From Clostridium ljungdahlii DSM 13528 (GTDB lineage: Bacteria > Bacillota > Clostridia > Clostridiales > Clostridiaceae): a stretch of DNA of 64,000 bases. Both the position numbers and the translations under genes were made by a program. The DNA is taken from contig NC_014328.1 of NCBI RefSeq assembly GCF_000143685.1, positions 2,666,001-2,730,000 on the forward strand, given 5' to 3'. Positions 27,977 to 37,889 of this stretch are shown one piece after another (within the stretch, counting starts at the first letter, position 1; every line of letters starts with the position of its first letter). The notes under the pieces were generated by a model, which saw only the letters and a program-made list of their open reading frames with translations, was not told the origin of the DNA and ran no database searches.

Positions 27977-29329
27977 TTATTCCGCAATTTTTTCTTTAGA
28001 AAACGCAGCCCCAAAAATCATTACAACTGCAAAAACGATCAGATATGCAACAACCTCCATTTTATGAGAAAAGCAAGCAGCAATTATCATAAAAACACAT
28101 CCAGCTAGAGAAATAATAGGTGCTATAAATCTCTTAAATGAGTTTAAATCTTTTTCTTTTTTCATCATCATAACAAAAATAGGAATATACAATGCATAAA
28201 TAGTAACTATAGGTAATTCGGAAGAATCAAAAGAGAAAAATCCAAACCAAGGCTTTGTTAAGTTAGCACCATAGAAGTATAATAACCATATACCACAAAG
28301 AAGCAATCCAAATACAGATGAATTAGTAGGCATATTTGTTACATTATCAACTTGCTTAAATACATCTGGTTTTGGTCCAATATTCCTTGCTGCTAAAGAA
28401 TAAATACCTCGGGTACATCCAAGCATTAATCCATTTAAAGTTCCAAGACAAGAAATGATAACAAATACAAACAGCAGTGAACCACCTACTGATGAAAAAA
28501 CTGTCTGAAAAGCTAATTTAGCTCCTGCTTCACCGCCAGCCATCATAACCTTATTTGTTACTGCTCCAGCTAACCCTACATAATAGAGTATGTAAATAAT
28601 CATAATTACAAAAGTTCCTCCAACAAGAGCCAATGGAAGATTTTTCTTTGCATCTTTTAACTCAGCATTAATACTTGTAGCAATTATCCATCCTTCATAA
28701 GCAAAAGCTGTAGCAACAACAGCTGTAAATAATGCATTAGAAGTATTGACTTCCTTTACTACTGTTGTAAAATTATATGCAATCATGCCATTACCCACAC
28801 CTACAACTGTTCCAATTACAGCCATTAAAGCTAGTGGAATAAGCTTTATAATAGTTGTACTAACCTGAAATTTACCTGCTAAAATTGGTGACAGTGAATT
28901 TAACGCAAAACTTGCTATCAAATATAGACCTGCAATAGTCATGCACTCTCCACCTGTAATTGAGAATCCAAGTAATACACAAGTATATCTAGCGGAAACC
29001 CATGCTAATACTGACGTCAATGTTGGATAGTAAATGAGTGCCATAAACCACCCAACATAATATGCATATTTTTTGCCCAAAGTAGCTTCTGCATAATCCA
29101 CTACACCGTTTACATATTGATACTTAGTTGCCATTACAGCAAAAGTATAGGCACAAGAAATCATAATAATACCACCTATAACCCAGGCCAGTATGCCAAG
29201 TGTAAGATTTCCACCTGTTGCAGTTAAAACTTTTTCTGCTTTAAAAAATACACCACTACCTATAACAATACCAATAACCATGGCTATAGCCGTAATAAGG
29301 CCATACCTTTTTTCTAACTTTGATTCCAT
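27977..29329 (-). CDS. APC-family amino acid permease
   Basis: The protein is 450 residues from ATG 29329, with about 12 membrane segments. It begins KRYGLITAIAMVIGIVIGSGVFFKA, the family signature of the first helix. FAYEGWIIATSINAELKDAKKNLPLAL is the consensus loop. Similar proteins exchange or import neutral amino acids. A GAGGGGG site lies 10 bases before the ATG; a TTG two codons earlier is possible. It is divergent from the SAM-I/metA unit and has no riboswitch of its own. Confidence 0.85.
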   Translation of the reverse strand: MESKLEKRYGLITAIAMVIGIVIGSGVFFKAEKVLTATGGNLTLGILAWVIGGIIMISCAYTFAVMATKYQYVNGVVDYAEATLGKKYAYYVGWFMALIYYPTLTSVLAWVSARYTCVLLGFSITGGECMTIAGLYLIASFALNSLSPILAGKFQVSTTIIKLIPLALMAVIGTVVGVGNGMIAYNFTTVVKEVNTSNALFTAVVATAFAYEGWIIATSINAELKDAKKNLPLALVGGTFVIMIIYILYYVGLAGAVTNKVMMAGGEAGAKLAFQTVFSSVGGSLLFVFVIISCLGTLNGLMLGCTRGIYSLAARNIGPKPDVFKQVDNVTNMPTNSSVFGLLLCGIWLLYFYGANLTKPWFGFFSFDSSELPIVTIYALYIPIFVMMMKKEKDLNSFKRFIAPIISLAGCVFMIIAACFSHKMEVVAYLIVFAVVMIFGAAFSKEKIAE

Positions 29330-29515
29330 AATCAAATATCCCCCTCTTTGATTTATTAATATTATACTGAATATTGCTTTTATACATCATGCTATCTAAG
29401 CACTACAAACAGCATGACATATTAATTTTTATTGTACCACAGAATTAAGCATTTACCAACATTTCTTTTTCTTCATTGTTATGAATTTTCAATTTATTTA
29501 TTCATATACTTGTAT

Positions 29516-29549
29516 TTGACAAAAGTTTAATTTTAGTATACTATATAAT
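29516..29549 (+). promoter_or_regulatory. sigma-A promoter of the metA unit
   Basis: TTGACA (29516-29521) is followed at 17 bases by TACTAT and further by TATAAT (29544-29549), so the exact -10 is uncertain. The SAM-I aptamer starts about 25 bases later. Confidence 0.55.
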
Positions 29550-29571
29550 AAACTAAATAAAATCAATTTAA

Positions 29572-29680
29572 ATCTTATCAAGAGTGGCGGAGGGACTGGC
29601 CCTATGAAACCCGACAACCAACATTTTTCATTTGAATGTATGGTGTTAATTCCAGCAGATTATTTCTGAAAGATAAGGAA
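29572..29680 (+). ncRNA. SAM-I (S-box) riboswitch 2, upstream of metA
   Basis: The core is CTTATCAAGAG, GGAGGGACTGGCCCTATGAAA, CAACC, GGTGTTAATTCCAGCAGA and a closing GAAAGATAAGG. A terminator-like hairpin follows at 29703-29736 (AAAAGTTGTTTTT, then AAAACAGCTTTTTT). Confidence 0.93.
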
Positions 29681-29702
29681 AATAGTTTATATAATTAGTA
29701 TT

Positions 29703-29736
29703 AAAAGTTGTTTTTCTTATGAAAACAGCTTTTTTA
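29703..29736 (+). terminator. expression-platform terminator of SAM-I riboswitch 2
   Basis: AAAAGTTGTTTTT pairs imperfectly with GAAAACAGCTTTTTT and ends in a T run, 170 bases before the metA start. Confidence 0.7.
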
Positions 29737-29906
29737 TTATACAAATTATTTAAATTAACCTATTCCTTTGTATAGCTGTTCACTACTTAAATATGCAAAA
29801 TAAGATTTTTATTTGATTAAGGCATTTGATAAAAAATATCCTAGCATACTGAATAGTTATTTCTTTGAAGATGCCTAAGCTACCTATATATAAAGGAGGA
29901 TTTTTT

Positions 29907-30824
29907 ATGCCAATAAATATACCCAATGACCTTCCAGCTTCTAAAACACTGAAGGCTGAAAACATATTTGTAATGAATGAAAAACGTGCATTAAAACAAG
30001 ATATAAGACCTCTTAATATAGTCATATTGAATCTAATGCCGGTTAAAACCGTTACGGAAGTACAACTTTTAAGGTTGCTTAGTAATTCCCCTATTCAAGT
30101 TGATATAACATTAATGTATCCTAAATCTCACAGATCAAAAAATACTTCAGAACAATATCTTCTCAAGTATTATGAAACTTTTGATGAAATAAAGGGCAGA
30201 AAATTTGATGGCATGATAATAACAGGAGCACCTGTTGAAAAACTGAAATTTGAAGATGTTGACTATTGGGATGAATTAACTGAAATAATGGACTGGAGTA
30301 AAAAAAACGTGTATTCAACACTGCACATATGTTGGGGCTCTCAGGCCGGACTTTACCACCATTTTGGTATTCCAAAATATATTTTAGATAAAAAAATGTT
30401 TGGTGTTTTTGCACATATAATAAATGAAGAAAACACACAGTTACTTAGAGGATTTGACGATATATTTTACGCACCTCATTCAAGGCATACCTGTGTAAAA
30501 AAAGAAGATATTGAAAAAGTACCTGAATTAGAAATACTTTCAGAATCAAAAGATGCCGGAGTCTATATAGTATCAACAAAAGGCGGACGTCAAATTTTTG
30601 TAACAGGGCATCCTGAATATGATACCTTAACATTAAAATCAGAATATGACAGGGACGTAGCAGCTAATTTGCCCATAGAAATTCCGAAAAATTATTTTCC
30701 TCATAATGATACAGCAAAACAGCCTAGAGCAACTTGGAAAAGTCATGCCAACCTTTTATTTCTAAACTGGCTAAATTACTATGTATATCAAGAGACACCT
30801 TATAATTTGGATAGTCTTCAATAA
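29907..30824 (+). CDS. metA: homoserine O-acetyltransferase (MetA family)
   Basis: The protein is 305 residues from ATG 29907, preceded by AAAGGAGG. Catalytic Cys142 is in [12 protein letters not shown] and the His/Glu pair is in TGHPEYD. Residue 111 is Glu (TGAPVE). In the MetA family Glu111 goes with acetyl-CoA use and Gly111 with succinyl-CoA, so this should make O-acetylhomoserine. It is the committed step of methionine synthesis and is consistent with control by the SAM-I riboswitch just upstream. A terminator follows at 30831-30876. Confidence 0.95.
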   Translation: MPINIPNDLPASKTLKAENIFVMNEKRALKQDIRPLNIVILNLMPVKTVTEVQLLRLLSNSPIQVDITLMYPKSHRSKNTSEQYLLKYYETFDEIKGRKFDGMIITGAPVEKLKFEDVDYWDELTEIMDWSKKNVYSTLHICWGSQAGLYHHFGIPKYILDKKMFGVFAHIINEENTQLLRGFDDIFYAPHSRHTCVKKEDIEKVPELEILSESKDAGVYIVSTKGGRQIFVTGHPEYDTLTLKSEYDRDVAANLPIEIPKNYFPHNDTAKQPRATWKSHANLLFLNWLNYYVYQETPYNLDSLQ

Positions 30825-30830
30825 CATAGA

Positions 30831-30876
30831 AAAATGGAAATGACCTTTTAATAAAATAGTGTCATTTCCATTTTTT
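30831..30876 (+). terminator. intrinsic terminator after metA
   Basis: AAAATGGAAATGAC pairs with GTCATTTCCATTTT and is followed by T residues. Confidence 0.85.
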
Positions 30877-30920
30877 ATAGATCTCTACAATTTCATAAAT
30901 AGATTCGAAATAACCAAAAT

Positions 30921-32216
30921 CTATTTAATAAGTTTATTCATATCTTCAGCAACATTTCTAAGTTCATTAATGTTAGCTTCTATTTCTTCACTGGTGGCAG
31001 CATTTTGAGATATTGTTTCTGTTATCATTTCATATTTTGATATTGTATCTTTTGTCATATTCGATACTTCTTCATTAAATTGAACTACATTTTTAGTTTT
31101 TGTAAATAATGTAGTAGAAGCGTTATTTGTATCCAGAACATTATTACTAAATAATTTCAAATTGGAAGTCATAGCATTTATTCCTCTGACTGTTTCATTA
31201 ATAATACTATTACCGTTCTGAGACTTTTCGCTATTATACGTCATTTGTTTTTGAACTACATCAATTTTATTTTTTAGTTCATCCACTATTGCACTTGCTT
31301 GATTAAGTGATTGTTTTGTTCCTTCAGCTAATTTTCTTATTTCATCTGCTACTACTGCAAACCCTTTACCATTTTCACCTGCTCTTGCTGATTCAATTGA
31401 TGCATTTAAAGCAAGAAGATTAGTTTGTTCTGATATATCTCCTATAATATTTAATATCTCATCTACTTGTCTTGATTTTTGCTTTAAATCTTTTGTAGAC
31501 TTAAACGTATCCTCTATACTATTTTTTATATCCATAATAATTGAAAGAGTATCATTTAAAGATTTCTGATTTTTATCTGTAATATTTATAAAGTAATTTA
31601 TTTTATCTTCACTATCCTTGGTTTTTTTAGCAACAACCTCATTAGCATTTAATAAAGTATTTAATATTTCTTTATTCTTATTTGATTTATCAAGCATTTC
31701 ACCAAAACTTTTTGATACAGATTGGCTTGTCTCTGAAACTTCCAAAAGTGAACTTGTTTGTTCTTCAATAGCTGCACTTAAGTTTTCACTTGATGATAAA
31801 ACAGTACCAGAAATTTGAGCTATATTTCCAAATAAATCTAACAATTTTTGCTTTTCTTTTTTTAACTCAATTTCCTTATCACCAATTGACTTTAATAGAT
31901 TAGATGCAAAGTATACAACTATGAAAATTAATGCTAAAGTTATAAAAATAGTGATGATTTTCATAGCCGTTTCTGCAATAATCAATTGTTTATCCTGAAA
32001 AATTGAAGGATTATTTACAAATACTATGATTTGACATAAAAGGCTTAAAGCTATCGACTCTATAATCATTTTCATATCAAAAAACAAGGCTCCAAGAATA
32101 ACGAAAAAGAAAACTATAAGCCATATGGAATTTAAGTGCATTGTAAAGTTCAAATATAAATACTGAAAATAAGTTATTATTAAAAGTACAATTTTTGTTA
32201 TATTAAATGCTTTCAT
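30921..32216 (-). CDS. membrane-bound methyl-accepting chemotaxis protein
   Basis: The protein has 431 residues. About four hydrophobic segments cover the first 110 residues, with no large extracellular sensor domain. A coiled-coil signalling region follows. The conserved hairpin tip is [45 protein letters not shown]. The sensing mechanism must lie in the membrane or in a partner. A 59-residue membrane protein is encoded 59 bases upstream in the same direction and may be that partner; this is inference. Confidence 0.88.
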   Translation of the reverse strand: MKAFNITKIVLLIITYFQYLYLNFTMHLNSIWLIVFFFVILGALFFDMKMIIESIALSLLCQIIVFVNNPSIFQDKQLIIAETAMKIITIFITLALIFIVVYFASNLLKSIGDKEIELKKEKQKLLDLFGNIAQISGTVLSSSENLSAAIEEQTSSLLEVSETSQSVSKSFGEMLDKSNKNKEILNTLLNANEVVAKKTKDSEDKINYFINITDKNQKSLNDTLSIIMDIKNSIEDTFKSTKDLKQKSRQVDEILNIIGDISEQTNLLALNASIESARAGENGKGFAVVADEIRKLAEGTKQSLNQASAIVDELKNKIDVVQKQMTYNSEKSQNGNSIINETVRGINAMTSNLKLFSNNVLDTNNASTTLFTKTKNVVQFNEEVSNMTKDTISKYEMITETISQNAATSEEIEANINELRNVAEDMNKLIK

Positions 32217-32275
32217 ATTAAAACCATTTTGAGTAATTGTACATTTATAACATTTATAAAATATAAGGCCATAAA

Positions 32276-32455
32276 TTAAACAAATATTCCAAGCATAATT
32301 AAAGAAATTACACTTATGTTGTCATTAAGTCCAAGTAATTTTATTGAAGAATAAAATAAAAATGATAGAACACAGCATACCATATAAATTATTAGCACAA
32401 CTTTAAGTGATTTTTTATTAAAAGTTATCTGAAAGCTCTCTTCTTTAGTGTTCAT
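32276..32455 (-). CDS. small membrane protein of unknown function (59 aa)
   Basis: It starts at ATG 32455 after AGGGGG; a longer frame to 32521 lacks a ribosome binding site. The protein is MNTKEESF followed by a charged stretch and two hydrophobic segments ([17 protein letters not shown] and [13 protein letters not shown]). I recognise no family. It sits directly upstream of a chemoreceptor that lacks a large sensor domain, so a joint role is possible but unproven. Confidence 0.6.
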   Translation of the reverse strand: MNTKEESFQITFNKKSLKVVLIIYMVCCVLSFLFYSSIKLLGLNDNISVISLIMLGIFV

Positions 32456-32971
32456 TTTATGTCCCCCTAAATATATTAATTTTTTTATATTTTTAAGTGC
32501 AAACTGAGATAAACAAAACATACTAATATCGTTAATTTAATTGTTTACACAATAAAATTGATATTGTTGACGATATATATTTTGATAATATAGAAGGATA
32601 GACTAATACATCTATGTCACTTCATTTCAAATTTGCTTTTTCTAATACAGATTTGAAAACTTTTACAAATTAAAAATGTACCTATTAATATATAAATAGG
32701 TACCAGACTATAAGTATAGATATTGATTATTAAAACTATAATTTGGTAACCTGGCAATCATAGAAAATAATTTTCTTTAGACCCATAGCTTTGCGACTTT
32801 ACCTTTCGATAAATGTGCTATTATCAATGTAGTAATATAAAATATATTACACTAAAATTTTACAAAATTCAATGGTAATCGCATATTATTGTAATTTATA
32901 CATAAAATATTTGCATATTTTGCATAAGCATTTAATTTAATCATATATCCTGTAACATAATTAGATTTTTA
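32456..32971. other. intergenic region upstream of SAM-I riboswitch 3
   Basis: There is no gene. An inverted repeat GTACCTATT/AATAGGTAC with an 8-base loop lies at 32678-32703, without a T tract. The rest is AT-rich, with no structure I can name. Confidence 0.4.
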
Positions 32972-33000
32972 TTGACATTGAAAAGCATAACATATATAAT
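32972..33000 (+). promoter_or_regulatory. consensus sigma-A promoter of SAM-I unit 3
   Basis: TTGACA (32972-32977), a 17-base spacer and TATAAT (32995-33000) match the consensus exactly. Transcription should start near 33007. Confidence 0.85.
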
Positions 33001-33040
33001 ACATATTAGTTAATAAGAATTTTACAAAAAATTAAATAAA

Positions 33041-33162
33041 TCCTTATCAAGAGAAACTTAGGGACTGGCCCTATGAAGTTTCAGCAACCTCATGTTTTTC
33101 CTATGCGTAAACATGTAAAGGTGCTAATTCCAGCAGATCATAATAATTCTGAAAGATGAGGG
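33041..33162 (+). ncRNA. SAM-I (S-box) riboswitch 3
   Basis: The core is CCTTATCAAGAG, TAGGGACTGGCCCTATGAAG, CAACC, GGTGCTAATTCCAGCAGA and a closing GAAAGATGAGGG. P2 is formed by AAACTT and AAGTTT. It precedes the QueG-like gene and an amino acid permease. Confidence 0.93.
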
Positions 33163-33206
33163 AGAGATGTTTTTTTAATAAACTCTCGTAATAACCTACG
33201 CTATTT

Positions 33207-33240
33207 ATCCTCTTCTTTTTGGAAAGAGGATTTTTTATTT
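33207..33240 (+). terminator. expression-platform terminator of SAM-I riboswitch 3
   Basis: ATCCTCTT pairs with AAGAGGAT around a short loop and is followed by a T run. Confidence 0.8.
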
Positions 33241-33295
33241 TTCAGTAAAAAATTCATGAATTTAAAATACATTACTTAAAGAGAGGAAGTGAATA

Positions 33296-33412
33296 ATGTA
33301 TTTTTACATATTAAAATACATTAGTACAAATTATGGACAAACTTACATCAAAAGAAATTATAAAACTTGCACTAAAAACTGGAGCTTCTCTAGCAGGCAT
33401 TGCAAATGTTGA
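33296..33412 (+). other. possible leader ORF overlapping the QueG-like gene
   Basis: GAGAGGAAG sits at the right distance before an ATG at 33296 whose frame runs 38 codons to TGA at 33410-33412. It overlaps the start of the main gene (ATG 33333) in another frame. The main ATG itself has no visible ribosome binding site. This may be a coupling or leader peptide, or chance. Confidence 0.3.
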
Positions 33413-34133
33413 GGACCTAAAAAAAGCCCCTGCCTTTACTGTAGTACCTAAGATGCCTAAATATAATGGTGTTGGAACTTATATGCGTGGAGAAAAAGAT
33501 AAATTTCTAACAGAAGTTCTATGGCCCCAGGGAATAAAAAGTGTACTTATTTTAGCTTATCATCATCCTATAGACAACCCTGCTGTGGATTATTGGATTG
33601 AAGATCACAACACCATAGGCAACAAAAAATTAATTAGTATTACCAAAGATGTTAAAAGCATATTAGAAAAGGAATGTGTAGAAACCTATTCTTTTAATTA
33701 TCATGTTGAAAAGGGTGGCATATTCTTAAAAGATTCAGCTGTAACAGCTGGACTAGGATGCATAGGTAGAAATAACTTACTAGTCACACCTGAATATGGT
33801 CCGCATGTAAGATTAAGAGCACTTGGTTTAAGTTTGGATTTACAATCAACTGGTCCTTCTAGATACGATCCATGTAAAAGCTGCAAAATTAAGTGCTGGG
33901 AAAAATGTAAAAAAGGTGCATTTGCTAAGGAAATATATTTTTCTTCAGAATTAGGTAGAAATGAACTTCCTGGAAGAGTAGGGAATTTTGATAGAACCTT
34001 GTGTAATATACAAATGGAAGAAGATGTAGCTAGTATTAAGCCTATGAATATACCTGAAGTTTCTACAGAAGAACCTGTTAATGTTATAAAATACTGCAGA
34101 ACATGTGAATATGCGTGTCCCATAGGTAAATAA
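33333..34133 (+). CDS. epoxyqueuosine reductase (QueG)-like Fe-S protein
   Basis: The protein has 266 residues, shorter than QueG (about 310-380). The N-terminal part resembles the QueG domain: AGIANVEDLKKAP, KSVLILAYHHP and KDSAVTAGLGCIGRNNLLVTPEYGP. The cysteine clusters are CKSCKIKCWEKC and YCRTCEYACP. Queuosine synthesis would not explain control by a SAM-I riboswitch. A role with a corrinoid or in methionine synthesis is a plausible alternative, since the QueG family binds cobalamin. It forms a unit with the permease 39 bases downstream. Confidence 0.75.
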   Translation: MDKLTSKEIIKLALKTGASLAGIANVEDLKKAPAFTVVPKMPKYNGVGTYMRGEKDKFLTEVLWPQGIKSVLILAYHHPIDNPAVDYWIEDHNTIGNKKLISITKDVKSILEKECVETYSFNYHVEKGGIFLKDSAVTAGLGCIGRNNLLVTPEYGPHVRLRALGLSLDLQSTGPSRYDPCKSCKIKCWEKCKKGAFAKEIYFSSELGRNELPGRVGNFDRTLCNIQMEEDVASIKPMNIPEVSTEEPVNVIKYCRTCEYACPIGK

Positions 34134-34172
34134 CTATATGTTTTATTGTTAGACAAAAGGAGGAAATTTAAA

Positions 34173-35675
34173 ATGGACACAAATTCAAAAGCAAATGAAC
34201 AAGGTCAACTTAAAAGGACTTTAAAAGCCAGACATATGAACATGATTGCCATAGGAGGGTCAATTGGAACTGGTTTATTTTTCGCCAGTGGAAGCGCTGT
34301 CAGCACAGCTGGACCTGGTGGAGCTGTTTTAGCTTATGTAATTATGGGAATTTTAGTTTATTTCTTGATGACATCCCTCGGTGAAATGGCAACACTACTG
34401 CCTATATCAGGATCTTTTGAAACTTATGCTACAAGATTTATTGATCCTGCATTAGGTTTTACCCTTGGATGGAATTACTGGTTTTGCTGGGCAATATGCG
34501 TTGCTGCTGAATTAGTTGCAGGTTCAATGATTGTTAAATTCTGGCTTCCAAATACCAATACTACTTTATGGAGTATGTTATTTTTAGTAATAATTTTTAT
34601 CTTAAATATTCTTTCAGCAAGAATTTACGGTGAAAGTGAATATTGGTTTGCAAGTATCAAAGTTATTACAATTATAGTATTCCTTATAGTAGGCGTTCTC
34701 ATGATATTTGGCATTTTAGGTGGAAAATCACCTGGATTAAGTAATTGGGTACTATCAGATGCTTCTGGAAAGAAAGGGCCTTTTGTTGGCGGAATATCTG
34801 CTATTATTAATGTATTTTTAGTTGCAGGATTTTCTTTCTCCGGAACAGAAATAGTTGGCCTTGCCGCAGGTGAATCGGAAAATCCTGAAGAAAATGTTCC
34901 TAAAGCTATAAAAAATGTTTTCTGGCGTATTTTACTATTTTATATGGGGGCAATTATAGTAATTGGTTTTTTAGTTCCTTTTACTGATCCAAACTTATTA
35001 AAAAGTGGGGCAGATAATATTTCATACAGTCCTTTTACCATGGTATTTAAAAGATCTGGCCTAGCAATTGCAGCAAGTATTATGAACGCAGTAATTTTAA
35101 CATCAGTTCTCTCCTGCGGTAATTCAGGCCTCTATGTAGCTTCACGTATGCTTTATTCCCTATCCAAAGAAGGAAAAGCACCTAAATTTTTATCAAAAGT
35201 AAACAAACATGGTGTTCCTACAACTGCTTTATACTCCACAACTGTTATTGCTTGTTTTGCTTTTTTCGCCTCTTTGATTGGAGATGGAAAAATATATTAC
35301 ATACTCTATAATGCTTCTGGTATCACAGCCTTCTTTGCATGGCTAGGTATAGCTATTTGCCATTATAGATTTAGGAAAGCATACATTTCCCAAGGTAAAA
35401 GTTTAAATGATTTAAAATATAGAGCTAAGTTATATCCATTTGCCCCCATTATATCTATCATACTTTGTATAATTGTTATATTTGGTTCTAACATATGGGT
35501 ATTTCAAGCTAAAACATTTAGCTGGTTTGATTTTGTAACAAATTATTTGTGTATTCCTATATTTATATCTTTGTATCTTGGATACAAGATTATTAAGAAG
35601 ACAAAAATAGTACCTCTTAAAGAATGTAATTTTGAATATAATGAAGATGACAATAAAAGAAAAACTTTATCCTAA
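34173..35675 (+). CDS. amino acid permease (APC superfamily, AAT type)
   Basis: The protein is 500 residues from ATG 34173 (AAAGGAGG before it). It begins LKRTLKARHMNMIAIGGSIGTGLFFASGSA, the AAT family signature, with about 12 membrane segments and FSFSGTEIVGLAAGESENPEENVPKAI. It follows the QueG-like gene in SAM-I unit 3, so methionine or a related sulfur amino acid is a likely substrate; this is inference from regulation. Confidence 0.88.
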   Translation: MDTNSKANEQGQLKRTLKARHMNMIAIGGSIGTGLFFASGSAVSTAGPGGAVLAYVIMGILVYFLMTSLGEMATLLPISGSFETYATRFIDPALGFTLGWNYWFCWAICVAAELVAGSMIVKFWLPNTNTTLWSMLFLVIIFILNILSARIYGESEYWFASIKVITIIVFLIVGVLMIFGILGGKSPGLSNWVLSDASGKKGPFVGGISAIINVFLVAGFSFSGTEIVGLAAGESENPEENVPKAIKNVFWRILLFYMGAIIVIGFLVPFTDPNLLKSGADNISYSPFTMVFKRSGLAIAASIMNAVILTSVLSCGNSGLYVASRMLYSLSKEGKAPKFLSKVNKHGVPTTALYSTTVIACFAFFASLIGDGKIYYILYNASGITAFFAWLGIAICHYRFRKAYISQGKSLNDLKYRAKLYPFAPIISIILCIIVIFGSNIWVFQAKTFSWFDFVTNYLCIPIFISLYLGYKIIKKTKIVPLKECNFEYNEDDNKRKTLS

Positions 35676-35689
35676 TATTAAGGTTATAA

Positions 35690-35771
35690 AAAAACAGACA
35701 ATGGATACAAATTGATATGCTCCCTGTCTACTTGACAGGGAGCAGTTCAAATACCCATTGTCTACTTTTTT
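35690..35771. terminator. large bidirectional terminator between SAM-I unit 3 and the mcc operon
   Basis: The outer stem pairs AGACAATGG with CCATTGTCT, and the inner stem GCTCCCTGTC with GACAGGGAGC. A and T runs flank both sides. Reading through it from the plus strand would give RNA antisense to mccA and mccB. Confidence 0.85.
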
Positions 35772-35793
35772 AATATTTAAATGAAACTTTTAT

Positions 35794-36708
35794 TTATTCA
35801 TATAAGTTTTTGCTAAAATACCTGTCTCCTCTATCCGGAAATACTGTAACTATATTACCTTTATCTATGGTTTTAGCCAGTTTTAACGCAGCTGCAATTG
35901 CTGCTCCAGAAGATGAACCTACTATCAATCCCTCACGTTTAGCCAATTCTTTAACTAGTGAAAATGCCTCCTCATCATTTACCTTTATGACTTTATCAAC
36001 TAATTTTAAATCCATAGTATCTGGCAGGAAGTCATTTCCTATACCTTCAATGGCATAACCGTGTTCTTCAGTACCGCCACCAAGAGTAGATCCTTCTGGA
36101 TCAGCTAATACAGCTTTTACATTATTATCTTTTTCTTTTAAATATCTTGCTATTCCTGTAAAAGTTCCCCCACTTCCAGCTCCAGCTACGAAGTAATCTA
36201 TCTTACCATTTAACTGCTCATATATTTCAGGACCCGTTGTAAGGTAATGAGTCTGTGGATTGTCTTCATTTTCAAATTGACTAAGTGATATGGAATTGGG
36301 AATTTTGCTTAGAAGTTCTTTTGACTTTTCTATAGCCCCTCGCATGCCGTCTTTTTCAGGAGTATGCACTATTTCTGCACCAAGTGCCCTCATAAGCACT
36401 TGCTTTTCTATGGAAAATTTCTCTGGGACCGCAAATACTACTCTATATCCCCTATTGAGTGCTCCAAGTGCAATTCCAAGTCCAGTATTTCCTGCTGTAG
36501 CTTCTACTATAGTATATCCTTTCTTTAACTTTCCTCTTTTCTCTGCCTGCTTTATCATATAATCCCCAATTCTGTCTTTTACACTTCCTCCTGGATTGAA
36601 ATTCTCAAGTTTAGCATATATATTCACGCCATCTTTTAAATCAAATTCATTTATTTTTAATATAGGAGTCTTTCCTATCATTTCCTTTATATCATCAAAA
36701 ACTTCCAT
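35794..36708 (-). CDS. mccA: O-acetylserine-type sulfhydrylase / cystathionine beta-synthase (MccA/CysK family)
   Basis: A 304-residue beta-family PLP enzyme. The cofactor Lys is in NPGGSVKDRIG; the substrate loop is VEATAGNTGLGIAL and the glycine loop GAGSGGTFTGIARYL. The family includes cysteine synthase and the MccA cystathionine beta-synthase. The gene follows ubiG/yrrT-type and mccB-type genes, as in Clostridium acetobutylicum ubiG-mccB-mccA, so the reverse transsulfuration role (methionine to cysteine) is favoured. CysK activity cannot be excluded. Confidence 0.88.
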   Translation of the reverse strand: MEVFDDIKEMIGKTPILKINEFDLKDGVNIYAKLENFNPGGSVKDRIGDYMIKQAEKRGKLKKGYTIVEATAGNTGLGIALGALNRGYRVVFAVPEKFSIEKQVLMRALGAEIVHTPEKDGMRGAIEKSKELLSKIPNSISLSQFENEDNPQTHYLTTGPEIYEQLNGKIDYFVAGAGSGGTFTGIARYLKEKDNNVKAVLADPEGSTLGGGTEEHGYAIEGIGNDFLPDTMDLKLVDKVIKVNDEEAFSLVKELAKREGLIVGSSSGAAIAAALKLAKTIDKGNIVTVFPDRGDRYFSKNLYE

Positions 36709-36742
36709 TTAAAAATCCCCCAATCAAATTATTTATCAAACT

Positions 36743-37885
36743 CTATTTTGAAAGCTCCATTGACTTTTTTAAGTCTTTTACCAAATCTTCTTTATTTTCT
36801 ATTCCAACAGAAAGTCTTGCCAAATTATCTACAATTCCAACTTTTTGCCTTATTTCATAAGGTATAGCTGCATGGGTCATAGTAGCAGGATGGCACATTA
36901 AAGATTCCACTCCCCCAAGACTTTCTCCAAAAGTTATAAGTTTTAAATTCTTAAAAAATTTCTTTATATCTATATCCTTTTTCAGTACAAAGGAAATTAT
37001 AGCTCCATAACCTCTAGCCTGTTTTTTCTGAATTTCATGGCCTTTATGACTCTCAAGTCCCGGATAATAGACTTTTTCTACAAAAGGACTTTCATTTAAA
37101 AATTGAGCTATATAGGCTGCATTTTCAAGGTGTCTATCCATTCTAACTGACAATGTTTTTATTCCCCTTATCAAAAGCCAGCTGTCAAAAGGTCCTAATA
37201 CTCCACCTGTTGAATTTTGTATAAAATACAATCTTTCAGCTAACTTTTCATCATTTACAACAACAAGTCCTGCAACTAAGTCGCTGTGTCCACCTAAATA
37301 CTTGGTTGCACTGTGAAGTACTATATCTGCTCCAAGTTCTATTGGTTTTTGAAGATAAGGTGTCATAAAAGTGTTGTCTACAATAGTCAAAAGGTTATTT
37401 TTCTTTGCAATTTCAGATATCTTTTTTATATCTGTTATATCCATAAGTGGATTAGTTGGGGATTCAATATATATTGCCTTTACTTCTTTTGTAATACTAC
37501 TTTCAACTTTTTCTAGGTCACTTGTATCAATCAATTCGTAGTTTAAATCAAAATTTTTAAATACTTTATCAAGTACCCTGTAAGTTCCACCATATACGTT
37601 GTCTGATATTATTATTTTATCTCCACTTTTGAAAAGTGTCAGCACGGCAGTTATAGCTGCCATTCCTGAGGCAAATGCAAGTCCATTTTTACCTTCTTCA
37701 AGTTCTGCTATAAGTTTTTCAAGTGCTTCTCTAGTTGGATTTCCCGTTCTTGAATATTCATATCCTTTGTTTTCTCCAAGTCCACTTTGCTTATAGGTTG
37801 ACGTCTGATATATTGGAACACTAACTGCTCCTGTAGTTTTATCCCCATCAACCCCACCGTGTATTAATAATGATTCTATATTCAT
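36743..37885 (-). CDS. mccB: cystathionine gamma-lyase / gamma-synthase (MccB)
   Basis: The protein is 380 residues from ATG 37885, which follows GAGAGGAG; a longer upstream frame overlaps the methyltransferase gene. It is a Cys/Met-metabolism PLP enzyme with YEYSRTGNPTREALEK, YIESPTNPLMDI and the PLP Lys in HSATKYLGGHSD. It starts 4 bases after the ubiG-like stop. By context it is the gamma-lyase that releases cysteine from cystathionine; gamma-synthase activity is the alternative. Confidence 0.88.
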   Translation of the reverse strand: MNIESLLIHGGVDGDKTTGAVSVPIYQTSTYKQSGLGENKGYEYSRTGNPTREALEKLIAELEEGKNGLAFASGMAAITAVLTLFKSGDKIIISDNVYGGTYRVLDKVFKNFDLNYELIDTSDLEKVESSITKEVKAIYIESPTNPLMDITDIKKISEIAKKNNLLTIVDNTFMTPYLQKPIELGADIVLHSATKYLGGHSDLVAGLVVVNDEKLAERLYFIQNSTGGVLGPFDSWLLIRGIKTLSVRMDRHLENAAYIAQFLNESPFVEKVYYPGLESHKGHEIQKKQARGYGAIISFVLKKDIDIKKFFKNLKLITFGESLGGVESLMCHPATMTHAAIPYEIRQKVGIVDNLARLSVGIENKEDLVKDLKKSMELSK

Positions 37886-37889
37886 CTTT

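Noticed and set aside
32678..32703. GTACCTATT/AATAGGTAC hairpin as a terminator
   Set aside because: There is no T tract on either strand and no gene ends nearby.
33701..34180. 159-codon minus-strand frame antisense to the QueG-like gene
   Set aside because: The plus-strand frame has family motifs and riboswitch control; the antisense frame has none.
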